Assembly (NCBI GenBank): GCA_022059125.1
Contig: JAEUWY010000012.1
Location: 1,922,001 to 1,986,000 of the forward strand
DNA from: Corynespora cassiicola
Taxonomy: Eukaryota; Ascomycota; Dothideomycetes; Pleosporales; Corynesporascaceae
Direction: 5' to 3'
DNA: 64,000 nt
The notes under the pieces: model-generated
Seen by the model: the letters and a program-made list of their open reading frames with translations, nothing else
The model's database searches: none
What the model was told of the DNA's origin: nothing
Part shown: positions 28,826 to 39,567 of the stretch, in pieces
Numbering within the stretch: position 1 is the first letter of the stretch
How the letters are laid out: every line of letters starts with the position of its first letter
Program-made: the position numbers and the translations under genes

Positions 28826-31800
28826 ATGGACGTGAACGCGGCTACGACGCGTCCAGCCGATCCTCATGACAGCGGAACCGAACCGCGACTCGCGGAGAGT
28901 GGGGAGCAGCCAATCACATTTCTCGACCATGACGGCACAAAATACGTTTTCCCTTACGAGGCCATCAAGAACTGGGATGTGAGTGCTTTGGATCGCTAAT
29001 CGGGATAAACTGGCTGACATTTACCTCGCCAGTCATTCAAATCCTTGTTAGAAGATGTGTACAGGCGCCAGCGTGTGATACGGGAAGAGATACTGAATGC
29101 TATACGAGATGACATGTTCAATATGATGACGGAAGACAAATCGATAATACTTCCGCAATTCTGGCCATCATTCGTCAGACCAGGATCCACGGTACAGATC
29201 TCTTTTATGACATTGCGACATCTCCGACAGGGTTCATGGCAAGTACCTGAAAGACGCAGAGGCCGAAGAAATTCGCGTAGCTCTGGTAGCACGAGTCCTT
29301 CAAGGACTAGAGATCGAAGAAACTCGTATGGCTCTGGGAATGCAAGTCCTCCGAGACATGTCACATTTGAAGGATCTCGGGAGCGCACGGTACATCGGCA
29401 CAGCTCGCATAGTAGCAACTCAGAGACATCTTCGGCCGTCAAAGATCGCTCGGGTCTAGAGAGCGACCGGGATGATGAATTTGAATCCGTGGAGAGTGAA
29501 TCTGCTGATGAATGGAACAGATCAGAACCCGATTCTCCAAGCTTACCCGATATGACTGAGCCGTTCACCGCGCCTACGGATAGCAAAGGAAACGAACTAT
29601 CTTTTGCTGTCAATGTAGCCTGGAGGTACCCACTGATAATAGGGGAGAATATTAACAAGCAGCGAAATTCTCCAGAGATGAGCATTGAGACTCTCAATAT
29701 CCTGAAAGCAGTCTCGGTTGCAGCGGATGGTAAAACAGGAATTCAAATCCATACTCTACCCGGGCCTCAATCTACCGCGGATCTTGCCGGCGTGAATATT
29801 AGATGGTATCATCTTCATTCAGACCGGATGGACTTCTCACAGTTCAAGAACTTATGCTCCAACGTCAATGGCATATCTGAAAATCTTCGCAAAGTCGTTG
29901 CGAAAACCTTGGACAAAGTGGAAAAGGAAAAGCTTAAAGCATTTTTAGGTGGGATGTTCATTGAGCCAGGGACAGTACTCCGAGGTGATCAGTCGCAAAA
30001 AGACCCAGAAGCCGAGTCTGCCATTTTCTCCTGTATACCTTATCTGGACATACAGAAGATGTCGAAGTCTTCATCGGGCCAGGACCGTCTCCATCCCGCT
30101 CAAACCTTGATGCAAACTTTGTATCCTTATGAGCCAGTAAGAGAACGAGATCTGGAGCAAGCATACCAGAAATTCGGCAATGGGGACTCCAAGAGCTTAA
30201 TCCACGTACCCTTACTCTGGATGATGAATATCGGTAGCCAGGCCGTGGTTACCTGCGGACACCAACCTCTGTCTGCCGAATTTATAAAATCTATGGAGGT
30301 TATCAAAGAAGACCTCCGGCCGAAACAGTCTTCTGGTAACACCGTCACATGCATTAGGTTGACGGATTGGGAAGGCCGGATCTTGCTTTATGAGCCACAC
30401 GAATGTCAAACGTACTTTGAAATGATGCAAAAGCTGCGGGAACTGAGGATATTTTCTCACTGCTCCCCTGGGAAGCGTATTTTTTTGGCATCAAAATGGC
30501 AGGGACAGATCAACGGTGTCGATGCATCCAACTGGCGTCTCCTTTTGGACCAGACACCATGGCCCATCTTGGATGTGGTAACGGTGGATGAAGAAAAGGA
30601 AAGTTTTGCCGACACCTCGACCAATGAAGTGAATGGCCTCGCAAGTGGATCGAAACCAGCCTTCACGGATACAATGCCGCCATTTTTTAGATGGAAATCT
30701 ACATCAAGGGCCGAGAACAAGTCGGAAGCATTTATTTCAGACGAGGCGAACTTTGCAACATATCTTGGCCAGGCTGAGAAGTCTGCCGCTGATAATTTTA
30801 GGCCATACGAAGACCAATCGGAAAGCACCGAGGACGAGGTCAATTCCCTTCTCGCAGACCTTTCACACAGAGGCCCTTCGTCAAAGAACCTGGCTCTTCA
30901 CCACCAGATCATGGTGCGACAATGCAATGATTTGGTGCAGAAAGCCAACGATCTCGTCGCCACTGTTCATGCGAGTCTCAAGCTCTTCGTAGAGGACGTG
31001 GGTGGTAGCAGTTCGCTGCGTAAAATCTGGGGGAGTATGGCAACGGTTGTTGCTACTGTGAAAGATGTCAGGGAAAGAGTAGAATTAACAAGGGATGGTG
31101 ATAGCGACACTGGGCGCTGGTATATCAGGGTTGATCAAGACTATCCCGATCATACTTCAGGGGAAGGAATAGCATCTAACAAAGATGAGAAACTGAACAG
31201 ATCAATCCGCAGATGCAAGAAGTGCAAACAGCAGCAACCATATAAAAACATTCAGGACGCTATGGCACATGTACGAAAGCATATCCAGAAAATCAGCTCT
31301 GACGACAGCACTCGAATTTCCGAAAACGATACCCGAACCATACCATCAGATCTCCAAAATTGGATATGCAGCTATGAGGAGTTAAAGCTCGAGAAGGGAA
31401 ACGCTGCATATCTAGATATTCTGACCGAGGTCAATGAAATATCTCTCCACATCTTGAAAGAGGCCAAAGAACTCGTTGATGGGGTCAGGAAAGGCCCAGA
31501 AGGATCAATGTCGGAGATTTATACTTTGCCTCGTGAGCTAGTCGGAACCTTCAGGCTACTCCTCGTGTTCTACATAGTAGTTGGGCGGGCCTTTAGCGGA
31601 ACCACTGAGCTTATCAAGCAAGATAGGGTTTTTGGAGACGATGTGCCTAGCGACGCTCCATTCTCCTATCTGGGATCTATGGCTCTAGGAGACTATGGCG
31701 GGAAAGTTAGAGAATCATTGGGAAATGCTCGCAATGATTTGTGCGACATGTCACGATCTTCTGCTCCAGCCGAGTACCATAAGAGACTATCTTTTGGAGC

Positions 31801-33341
31801 AGAGTACATATGTAGTTTCTTCATACGGCGTCTGATAGTAAAACCTCTCGAGCGAAGCATGACGGTAGGGGACATGTATCGAGAGTATTTGTCTACACTT
31901 GTAAGTTTTGAACAATTTCCCCAAATAAACACGCTGATCATGATAGCAATTCCAAGTAAATCATCGCCCTGGAAAACGTCTCCTTCGATCCATAAATCTT
32001 CTCCAGGAAGAGCTCCACGCTCTGCAAGAAGTCAGTGTGTGGCAGAAACGTCTAGTAGAGAACTACGCCGCCGTTCTAGACTCTAAAGGCTATATTAAAA
32101 GTACTCCCACACGTCGCGCCTACTTTCCCTATGAGTCACAGCTGCTCAATTCATGCCTGGAATTCCTAGCTCTTACAAGCGAAGAATACTACGAACAGAT
32201 TCTGCGATGCGGTCCGTTGTCGGAAAGCACCAAGCAAAGCGCTGAAATCAACGAAGAAGATCACGGCAAAGCCATTCTCGTCTTTACTGTTGTCACAATC
32301 ATCTTCCTGCCGTTATCGTTTGTGACATCATACTTGGGCATGAACACAGTCGATATCCGTGACATGAACAACAAGCAGAGTCTGTTTTGGCAGATTGCCA
32401 TTCCGTTGACTGCCGTGACCATGGGAAGTATCCTCTTCATAGCGTACAACGGTGACGAGCTGCGGGACCGCTGCGCAGCAATCTGGCGACAAATCACCGG
32501 GAGGCAGGACGAAAGCCTAGATGCCCGTGGGATATCCGTTGCCCAAAGGAAGCGTGCAGGCAAACTCGCCTCTGATTCTTCCTCCACTCTGGACTCCAGG
32601 TTCCTCAACGACGACGCAGAGTACACAGCCCCAGCCCCAAGCCTTGTCGGGTACGCCTTGGAAGCAGCCCGGGGCGGCCGAGCCGAGCGAGTGGCTGTAG
32701 AGGAATTTTCAAGTATGCCAAATCCGGTATCCCTAACCTCCTCCCACCATGCGGCCGCAGCTTTCGAGCCCATTTCCATTCGTCGGCGTGTCCGCGCATC
32801 ATCCGGCCGCTTGGCCCAACCCGGCCACGAACAATATGGCGATGCCCCTCCTGCCATCCCAAGCTCAGCGATCCTTCCCGAAAAACGTACAATCAACTTT
32901 GTCTCCAGCAGCCGTCCTGTGTATCATACCTCGCGACCGGGCAGGCACCACTCACACGCCCCTCCAGAACCAGCCCCTCCAGTCTTGGGGTACCCTCACC
33001 AATCGCATCGTCCCACCTACATGAAGGCATCCCGGAAATATCTGGACCCCGAGACGCTCACGTATTTCGGGTTGCCATGGGAGGTCGACAAGTGGGACTC
33101 TGAGTATATAATCATCTTGCGGGAGATGGATACTGAGGAAACGGATAGGCTATTTGAACATACGCGACTATTGAGGAGGAGGAGGGCTGGGAATGTGCTC
33201 CCTGGCAGGCGGAATGAAGGTATGTGGGTGGGTTTGGATTGGTTGGGGGGTGCGGATAGAAAAAAGTCATCGGATGCGTGGGGCAGGAGTAGGAGGAACC
33301 CGGACACTTCTATGCATGTGCGTCGGGAGCGCGATGATTGA
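28826..33341 (+). CDS. Large CorA-like membrane protein with N-terminal ubiquitin-like domain
   Basis: Exons 28826-28978, 29033-31900 and 31947-33341 (54 and 46 nt introns, both phase 0) give 1471 residues. The N-terminus (TFLDHDGTKYVFPYEAIKNW to about residue 85) matches the ubiquitin-like domain common in fungal NLR-type and CorA-like proteins. A Ser/Arg-rich disordered stretch and a long conserved middle follow. A Cys-x2-Cys-x12-His-x3-His patch, encoded near 31216-31283, resembles a zinc finger. The C-terminus has the two CorA helices (about residues 1117-1137 and 1152-1172) with the selectivity motif Gly-Met-Asn at 1138-1140 (SYLGMNTVDIRDM). CorA proteins move Mg2+ as pentamers; whether this one transports or serves sensing is unknown. 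The basic C-terminal tail is cytosolic by topology. The second intron is essential to join the CorA part. Confidence 0.9.
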
Positions 33342-33867
33342 GTATTCAAGTAGACAAGTATCATTCACACATGAGAAGCATCTGTTGAGGTATATTTAAT
33401 TTGTTCTCGAGGATATAGTTCAATCATTGGTAGGAAACTATTGATATAGCTAGTCGCCTGTTGACTTTCATGTTGAAAAGGAGGGAAATTTATTGAGTAT
33501 CACCTTTAGCACGTAGAGGAGGCGCTGCATCGATTTATTTTGTATTTCAGTGACTAATGGAACGCTCATATTGATTGTGAGTCGACGTTAGACCTGATTG
33601 CTATTTTCATTAAGAAAGTGACGTTGTATTAATAGAGTAGACTCTTGCATAGACAGGACAAGTACAGGCGATATCTAAAAGTTATTTCCCTCGGATTCTC
33701 CTAAGCGGCTAGTGACTTGTATTTCCCTCCTCCAAATGGCTGGCGCTGATTGGTTAGCCATATGTCTAATGCTGACTGCTCACTTCCGTTCGAGAGTTAC
33801 AGACGACTCACAACCTGTCATCTAGCCGCGTTAATTTAGGCGGATTGTTCGTGGTAGGCAAGATGGT

Positions 33868-33886
33868 CCAATCGGATGCCGATTGG
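33868..33886. promoter_or_regulatory. Divergent CCAAT-box palindrome
   Basis: CCAATCGG-atg-CCGATTGG is a perfect 8 bp inverted repeat with a 3 bp spacer, so a CCAAT box faces outward on both strands. It lies about 460 bp upstream of the protease ATG. CCAAT boxes are bound by the HAP/NF-Y complex in fungi; its use here is inferred. Confidence 0.4.
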
Positions 33887-33962
33887 TCAGTAGACACGTC
33901 AGTGGGACAAAGTGTGAAGTAGTTGTTGTCTTGAGCCCTTTGGCTCGCGAGCAGGTTTATCT

Positions 33963-34029
33963 ACTGTTGGCTGGTTGGGCCTGCCTGTCGCAGGGTCCTG
34001 CGACAGGCGCGTTGGGTTTCCCCAACAGT
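33963..34029. repeat. Nested foldback (cruciform-prone) element
   Basis: The core 33983-34008 pairs GCCTGTCGCAGG with CCTGCGACAGGC around a 2-base loop. Outer arms ACTGTTGG (33963-33970) and CCAACAGT (34022-34029) also pair, and a second small hairpin GTTGGG-tttc-CCCAAC sits at 34011-34026. The whole could fold as a multi-stem structure. It may be a MITE remnant or a regulatory/terminator structure; target-site duplications were not evident. Confidence 0.75.
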
Positions 34030-34349
34030 TCGGATTTCCAACAGCTAAAACTCTCTATTCCTTGATCCCGGGAAGTCAATACTAGATCCGAATGGCTGGT
34101 ATTCCTATAAACTGAAACCAAATGTTGTACAGGCTCGCAGAGACTTGTCAGAAAAATAAAAGTCAACACCTAGGTATATAATGATCGACCTCGTGATTCC
34201 TTCTCTTATGATTAACTGTCAGCCCACAGAGGCCTTGAAGCTTCTCATCGCGATTTTTTCCAATTTTTGAAATATTTCTTGATATTATATATTTCGAATA
34301 TATTACCGACCTATTCTCGCTCTAAGGATTTCACATATCTTAGATTACA

Positions 34350-35168
34350 ATGTCGTGTGATTTATTGGTTAGCTGTTCGATGCCGACCATGACCTCGATT
34401 CCTAATAATCCCGACGCTTTTGGCCTGATTCTAGTCAACGATGCCCGCTGGCAGAACAATACCACGATCTCGGTGAAGCTCAAGGTGAACAACATCGGCG
34501 GCGAACACAAGCAGCTGAGCAACCAAGCGCTCTTGTACAAGTTCAAAGAGTGCGCGGACCGTTGGACATCTGGGATCAGCCTCAATTTCGACTTCTTCTC
34601 CCAAGCCACGCTTGCCAACATTCGCGTTCACATCTACATCATCGACAGCGAAGGCCCTGACCATGTTCACGGATGGTCGGCCCTGGGGACACAAGCCCTT
34701 GACACGGGCCGCTACCCGAAAGACAAAGAAACACTGCAGCTTGTTATCGGCCGCAACGCGAGTGGAGAAAGCATTCGTCGGGGCATGCTCCACGAAATCG
34801 GGCATGCACTCGGCTTCGCACATGAGCACGCCCACCCGAAACTGCCTTGGAAGTGGTCGGAACCCATGGTCTACCAGAAATACGGAGCGCACAGAAGGAA
34901 CCTCACCGACGACGAACGGAAGAGGTTGAAATCCTCGATCAAGAAGAACATTCTCTTTCAATTCCATTGCAACGAAGTTTGCGTTTCTGGCGACGTCGAT
35001 TTGGGCTCTTGCATGATGTATCCTACCAAGGGGTTGACTGAGGGCGGATTCGAGGAAGTGGAACACGCAAGCACCGACCTTTCCGAAGACGACTTGAAGG
35101 GAGCAAGGTTGTTCTACCCAATGACCCAAATAGTCGATCATTTGCACGATGCGGATTACTCCCAGTAA
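34350..35168 (+). CDS. Metzincin-type zinc metalloprotease
   Basis: A single-exon 272-residue peptidase. The zinc site HEIGHALGFAHEHAHP has His148, Glu149, His152 and His158 in the HExxHxxGxxHE order of astacin-like metzincins, and a downstream Met-turn reads Ser-Cys-Met-Met-Tyr-Pro (residues 220-225). A TTISVKLK strand and FFSQATLANIRVHI precede it, as in the N-terminal subdomain of the family. There is no obvious signal peptide: the first residues (MSCDLLVSCSMPTM) are not a classical leader, so it is cytosolic, unconventionally secreted or missing an upstream exon. Four or five cysteines are present. The C-terminus ends in a hydrophobic Leu-Phe-Tyr-Pro stretch and a short tail. Close relatives are annotated as M12-type or ZnMc-domain proteins in plant-associated fungi. 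Confidence 0.87.
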   Translation: MSCDLLVSCSMPTMTSIPNNPDAFGLILVNDARWQNNTTISVKLKVNNIGGEHKQLSNQALLYKFKECADRWTSGISLNFDFFSQATLANIRVHIYIIDSEGPDHVHGWSALGTQALDTGRYPKDKETLQLVIGRNASGESIRRGMLHEIGHALGFAHEHAHPKLPWKWSEPMVYQKYGAHRRNLTDDERKRLKSSIKKNILFQFHCNEVCVSGDVDLGSCMMYPTKGLTEGGFEEVEHASTDLSEDDLKGARLFYPMTQIVDHLHDADYSQ

Positions 35169-35379
35169 TTTGGCGTATACTGGCATGTTGCGCACTAAAA
35201 CCACTCTCGAAAGAGTAATGATGGTATGTCGCTGCGATACATTTTTGGAACCTAGAGCAAATAGCACACGATATAATGATCTGCTTTGAGAAAGTACATC
35301 TTCTTTTCGACTGGCGCAATCACAAAAGAAGTGCATCAAGCCACATTGATCGTTAGGGAAAAAAAACCTGTCTATTCGT

Positions 35380-37342
35380 CTACGTCCCCTCCGCCCACTG
35401 CACCTTCAACCGAACCTCCCCCCCACTCTCCACCCTACAATACCTCACCCCCCTACCCCCCTCCCTCCTCCTAACCATTTGCTCCACCCCCTTCCCATGC
35501 AACCCCTCCATAACCGGCGCATCAAACGCCCTCGCCACATCCAGTGGATTGAAAGAAGTAGGGCCCGTCACTTCCGTCCACCCCCAATACAAAGGCGTGA
35601 TGGCGGCGACCGAGAGCAGCGACACGGCGATGCCGCAGCCGAGGAACACGTAGCTGATCGTGTAGACGGCGAGCGTCTCGCGGATGGTCAGGTCGACGGT
35701 TTGTGTCCAGTTGCGCGTGTGGTGCAGGCCCGAGGCGGAGAGGGAGGGGGTGGAGAAGAGTTCTTTTGGGTCGGTGACGTTGTTTGCGGCGCTGACGGCG
35801 GTGCGGAAGGCGAGTTCGCGGAAGTGATTTAGTGTGTACTGTCGAAATTCCATCAGCTTTGAAATCCATCATATCGTGTTACAGTACTGATACTAGCTTA
35901 CCTGGGTAGGATCGATAAAGGTGGTGTTGCAGTCTCCCGTGTCGAATCGGCCGTTTGTGAACTTCTTGGCGAGGATGGCACGGGGATCGTGGTTGGAAAG
36001 AAAGGTGTAGTCGGAGTTATTGCTGTTGATAGATATTTCCTGATTGAATTGTTGCCAGTAGAGACTAGACCATTGGGAGGTTGCACCCCAGAGGGGGCGG
36101 ATGTCGAGGAGGTTGGTTTCGTTGAACATGTTCCATGCAGGGCTACAGTGTGTCAGCAACGCCCCAGGTTTGGGAACTGGGAAAGTACTTACACTGAATA
36201 AAGAACTTTGTCATCCTGCCAGTTCTTCTGCTTCAAACGAATACTGTTGGCCTCCAGCTCGAACTCGTATTCCACAATGGCGTGGCGCAATTTGCACTTG
36301 GTGACCGACAGTTCGCCGCCGCATATCGGCTGAGTCTTGTAGAGACTTGTAACTTCAAACTCGCCACGCTCTTCAGCTGCCGCGAATGCTGCTACATCTG
36401 CTGCAGTTTCACTCATGGGGTTCCACCCGGGCAATTTGGCCGAAGTGTTGAAAGATGGGACAAGTCCCGGAACGGATTGATAGCGAGGATCCTGGAAAAG
36501 GGAGCGCACAGTGCTGTTCAGGTTGTCATCCCACGGGATTGAAGACTCCTCACATTCAATTTCAAAGCCATAACCCTGACCAGCGTTAGAAATCATCCTT
36601 TCAATTCATTGAAATATTATACCTTGACTTTTCCAGTACTCACGCAGTTGTGCTTGCAAGTGTCTTCTTCAATGTAAATCGGCATGCGAGCAACATGCAA
36701 ATCGTACACGAAATCACAAGAAGACTTTGTGACGAAGTGGTGAGGATACAAATAGCTCGGTGGCAGGACTTGAGCCACCCGAATGTCGTGAGTTGCAGAT
36801 GAATGCCTCGAAAACTCGCCATCGACGCTGGATGCATGCTGAAACAGCGGCCCGCGCAGTGCCGATATTGTACACAAAAGCGCGGCAATACCAACATAAT
36901 TGGGACTCCTGCGTATAAGGCTATGGATCGCCCCAAAAAAGGCCTGGCTCTCGTACAGCTCCCACATGGTGCGAAGTGTAGTGCCGCGACTGACAGCCCT
37001 CCAGTAGAGGATGGCAACACCATTCGCAAAGGCAAACATAGTCAAACCATCCATTAGCGTGGAAAGAATCGATAACCAGACTTGTGGCTCAATGTCGACC
37101 TTGCCCCATTTCCACTTGGTGAGAGGGGAATGATTGCTAGCCAGCAGAATCACCGCCGAAGCGCCCGTGAGGAACACAATGGAAAGCAGTGCGAGGATTC
37201 CCGCCCAAGGGAAAAGAGACCGATGTATCGAAGGTTCGCCAAAGAAGGTCGTATTGCTGCGCTTGAACCCGGCTTTTGGTGGAGCCTTCTCATGATCAAC
37301 TGGAGTTTCAGGCTCCTTGTCGTCCGCGCAAGCGGTAGCCAT
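35380..37342 (-). CDS. Multi-pass fungal membrane protein of unknown function
   Basis: Minus-strand exons 37342-36644, 36575-36193, 36142-35902 and 35838-35380 encode 593 residues. The introns are 68, 50 and 63 nt with GTGAGT, GTAAGT and GTAAGC donors and CAG/TAG acceptors, and phases agree. Topology: a cytosolic N-terminus; three hydrophobic helices at about residues 42-66, 87-115 and 146-165; a large, probably extracellular loop of about 330 residues with several cysteines and N-glycosylation sequons; and a last helix at about 496-526 before a short basic tail. This layout is shared by a large Pezizomycotina family usually annotated as hypothetical or misannotated as formylmethionine deformylase-like. 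I see no catalytic motif, so no function is assigned. Confidence 0.82.
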
Positions 37343-39567
37343 TTTTCAACAATCTCGAGTATCTGTCACCAAGGGTTTATTGAGACTCTGCCAGCTATCC
37401 GCACGTTAGTCTCATGCAAGCATAAGGCAACAAGGCAAACCTGGGGAAAGGTGCATTTACCAGGCCCGCTAGCCCTACGAGGGTGGCTAGAAAACTCCCC
37501 GACGCACTCAAGACGCTTGATAGTGTAGCACAAAACTCCTACTCTTCTCGCACGAAAGTAAAGCAAGTGTACCGCCACGCAGAAAAATCGCACACCCAAT
37601 TCAAGCCTCGACGAAAGCGGAAAGAAGGGAACGGGAGTAGAAGCAAAAAGAGTGTAGAGCCAGCGCCACAGGCCGTCGCACGAGAAAAGGCGTATCGAGT
37701 ATGTATGTAGGTATGTATGCGCACCCTCTTCCCCTTTCCCACTTTTCTTGGACCCTTGCTTGAAACGCATCATCCGGGGATTAAACAGTACACATTTTGG
37801 GGGCCAAGATGAGATCACCTCCCCGATTCGGTAACCATAGGGGCGGGATCTCGCAGGCTCGCCACCGGAACAGGTGAGCAGCACGGCAAAAAAGTGCCGG
37901 CATCGCTGTGTTTCCTTCATGTTGGGGCCGGAACAGGGTGTGGTGGCTATGGAGAAGGTGAGGACGGCGGTACGTGCGCCGCAGATTAGGTCAGGCGGGC
38001 TGAGGGCATTCCGGCTCAGGACCAAGAGTCCGATGCTGGGAATTCAGCATCACTATGTCTTCCCTCTTGTTTCTGGTAGAGCAATCGCATTCCTCGATCT
38101 TGTTCCTCTCCAAATCACCCCTCACTCACCGCGCAACGCGTCAAAATTAGACCATCAGGGCTCACCCACGATGTCCCCAGTCCATCCAAAAGACACTTTC
38201 CATCTCCCTCTCCATCCCCATCTTCATCCCCTCACACCCTCCTCTTTTCCAAACCGCACATCCTAACCCGCCCTGCACAACTTATGCCCGGTCCGCTCCG
38301 CGCCGCACACACCACACCCGCTCTAGCGCGCGCACTCTCCGAGCGCACCTCGAGATTACGATCACCACACACATGCACCACACAGCACAAAAAAAAGCCC
38401 TCCCCTCGCTTTCTGAGACGCTCGCGTGAACGTTCTCCGATTGAGATGGGGGACTCCACAATGACGTCTTTTCCAGATCTCGCAGCGATATATTTTTAAG
38501 ATTGGAGCATTGGGCTTGGCGGGAGGGCGTGCGGGCGGGCGGGCCCTAATGGGGGATAGCGAATCGGCCGAGGGAGGGGGGGCTTGGTATGCTCATTTCA
38601 GATAGGGAAAAAGAGAAAAAAGGGACAGAGAAAAAAAAAAGGTTCGGAGTCATGGAATTGGCACGATTTAAGAGGTAGGTATGAGGTGTGACACGGTATG
38701 AAGACGCGGATACTAAGTGCGCGTGGGGGAGGAAGGCACCACCACCACCGCTGTTTCTACGGCTGGCCAGCTACATGGAAGGCACGCCTCGCACCCCGTC
38801 ATTCCTTCCTTCCTTCGTTCCGTTCCCTCATCCCTTCTTCCACGACAATGATGCAACACTAGGGAAAAAAAAAAGAGGAAAAAAGGGTATTACTTATACA
38901 CTAGACTACAACTCTGGCAGTGACTCTCTTATCCAAGACAAGCGCTCGCTTGCTCGATAGCAGCAAAGTAGGTATCCAAAAAAGAAAAAAGACAACAGCC
39001 CACCGCCCAAGTTTCAAAGCAAACCCCTAAGCTTGTACGGAGCACAGTACAAGTGGATAAGATGGGATAAGAGTGTGATGGGATAAGTTTGGGGGTTTCT
39101 GGGGGGAGGTAGATGCTCAAAATCGTAAAATCGTGAGTCGTGATTCCGCTAAGATAGGAAGTGAAAAAGGGGGTGGATGGCGTGGGAAAGAGATTCTCGA
39201 TCGGCGGTTATCGGAGTGCGGACAAGTTTGGAGATTGGCGATTACTTTCAATTAGAAAAAAGCCGGACGGATGATAGAAGAGGACCGGAAGGTTTTTTTT
39301 TGGAATTTTTGGTCAGTTTAAGAAAATTTCGATATGGCAGGCTCTGGCTAGTGTGGGTCGGCGGTAGCGGTGGTGGTTGTAGACAAAGGGAACAGGAAAA
39401 AAGGGGCGGGTATATACAAGGATCAGGGATGGATGCGCCGAGGGTGGAGGGGATAGGAAATGGTCGGCAGTTGTATGCGGTGTGATGCAGCGGCGGCGAT
39501 TTGACTTGAGAGGGAAGCTTGACTCGACTCGCGCGTGGTTGTGGGTGTGCATGGCCAACGACTTTGC
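37343..39567. other. 2.2 kb gene-free region with low-complexity tracts
   Basis: It contains the promoter of the membrane-protein gene on the left and the 3' flank of the PH-domain gene on the right. Purine- and pyrimidine-rich runs (38210-38240, 38600-38645, 38860-38890), a short TATG microsatellite near 37700 and a G-run cluster near 38512 are present. ORFs inside look like low-complexity artefacts. Confidence 0.6.
38512..38543 (+). other. Potential G-quadruplex motif
   Basis: Six GGG tracts occur within 32 bases (spacers cttggc, a, cgtgc, c, c), meeting the G3+N1-7 rule on the plus strand. It lies about 1.2 kb upstream of the membrane-protein start and 1 kb beyond the PH-gene stop. Whether it forms in vivo is unknown. 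Confidence 0.5.

Larger units (their letters stand above)
33342..34349. other. 1 kb intergenic region with nested inverted repeats
   Basis: Between the CorA-like gene and the protease gene. No coding sequence was seen, but it carries two strong dyads (listed separately) and several CCAAT/ATTGG boxes near 33745-33890. The last ~100 bp is the protease promoter and leader. Confidence 0.6.

Noticed and set aside
34431..35339. 302-codon minus-strand ORF opposite the metalloprotease
   Set aside because: The plus strand carries the full zinc site and Met-turn; the antisense frame shows no domain.
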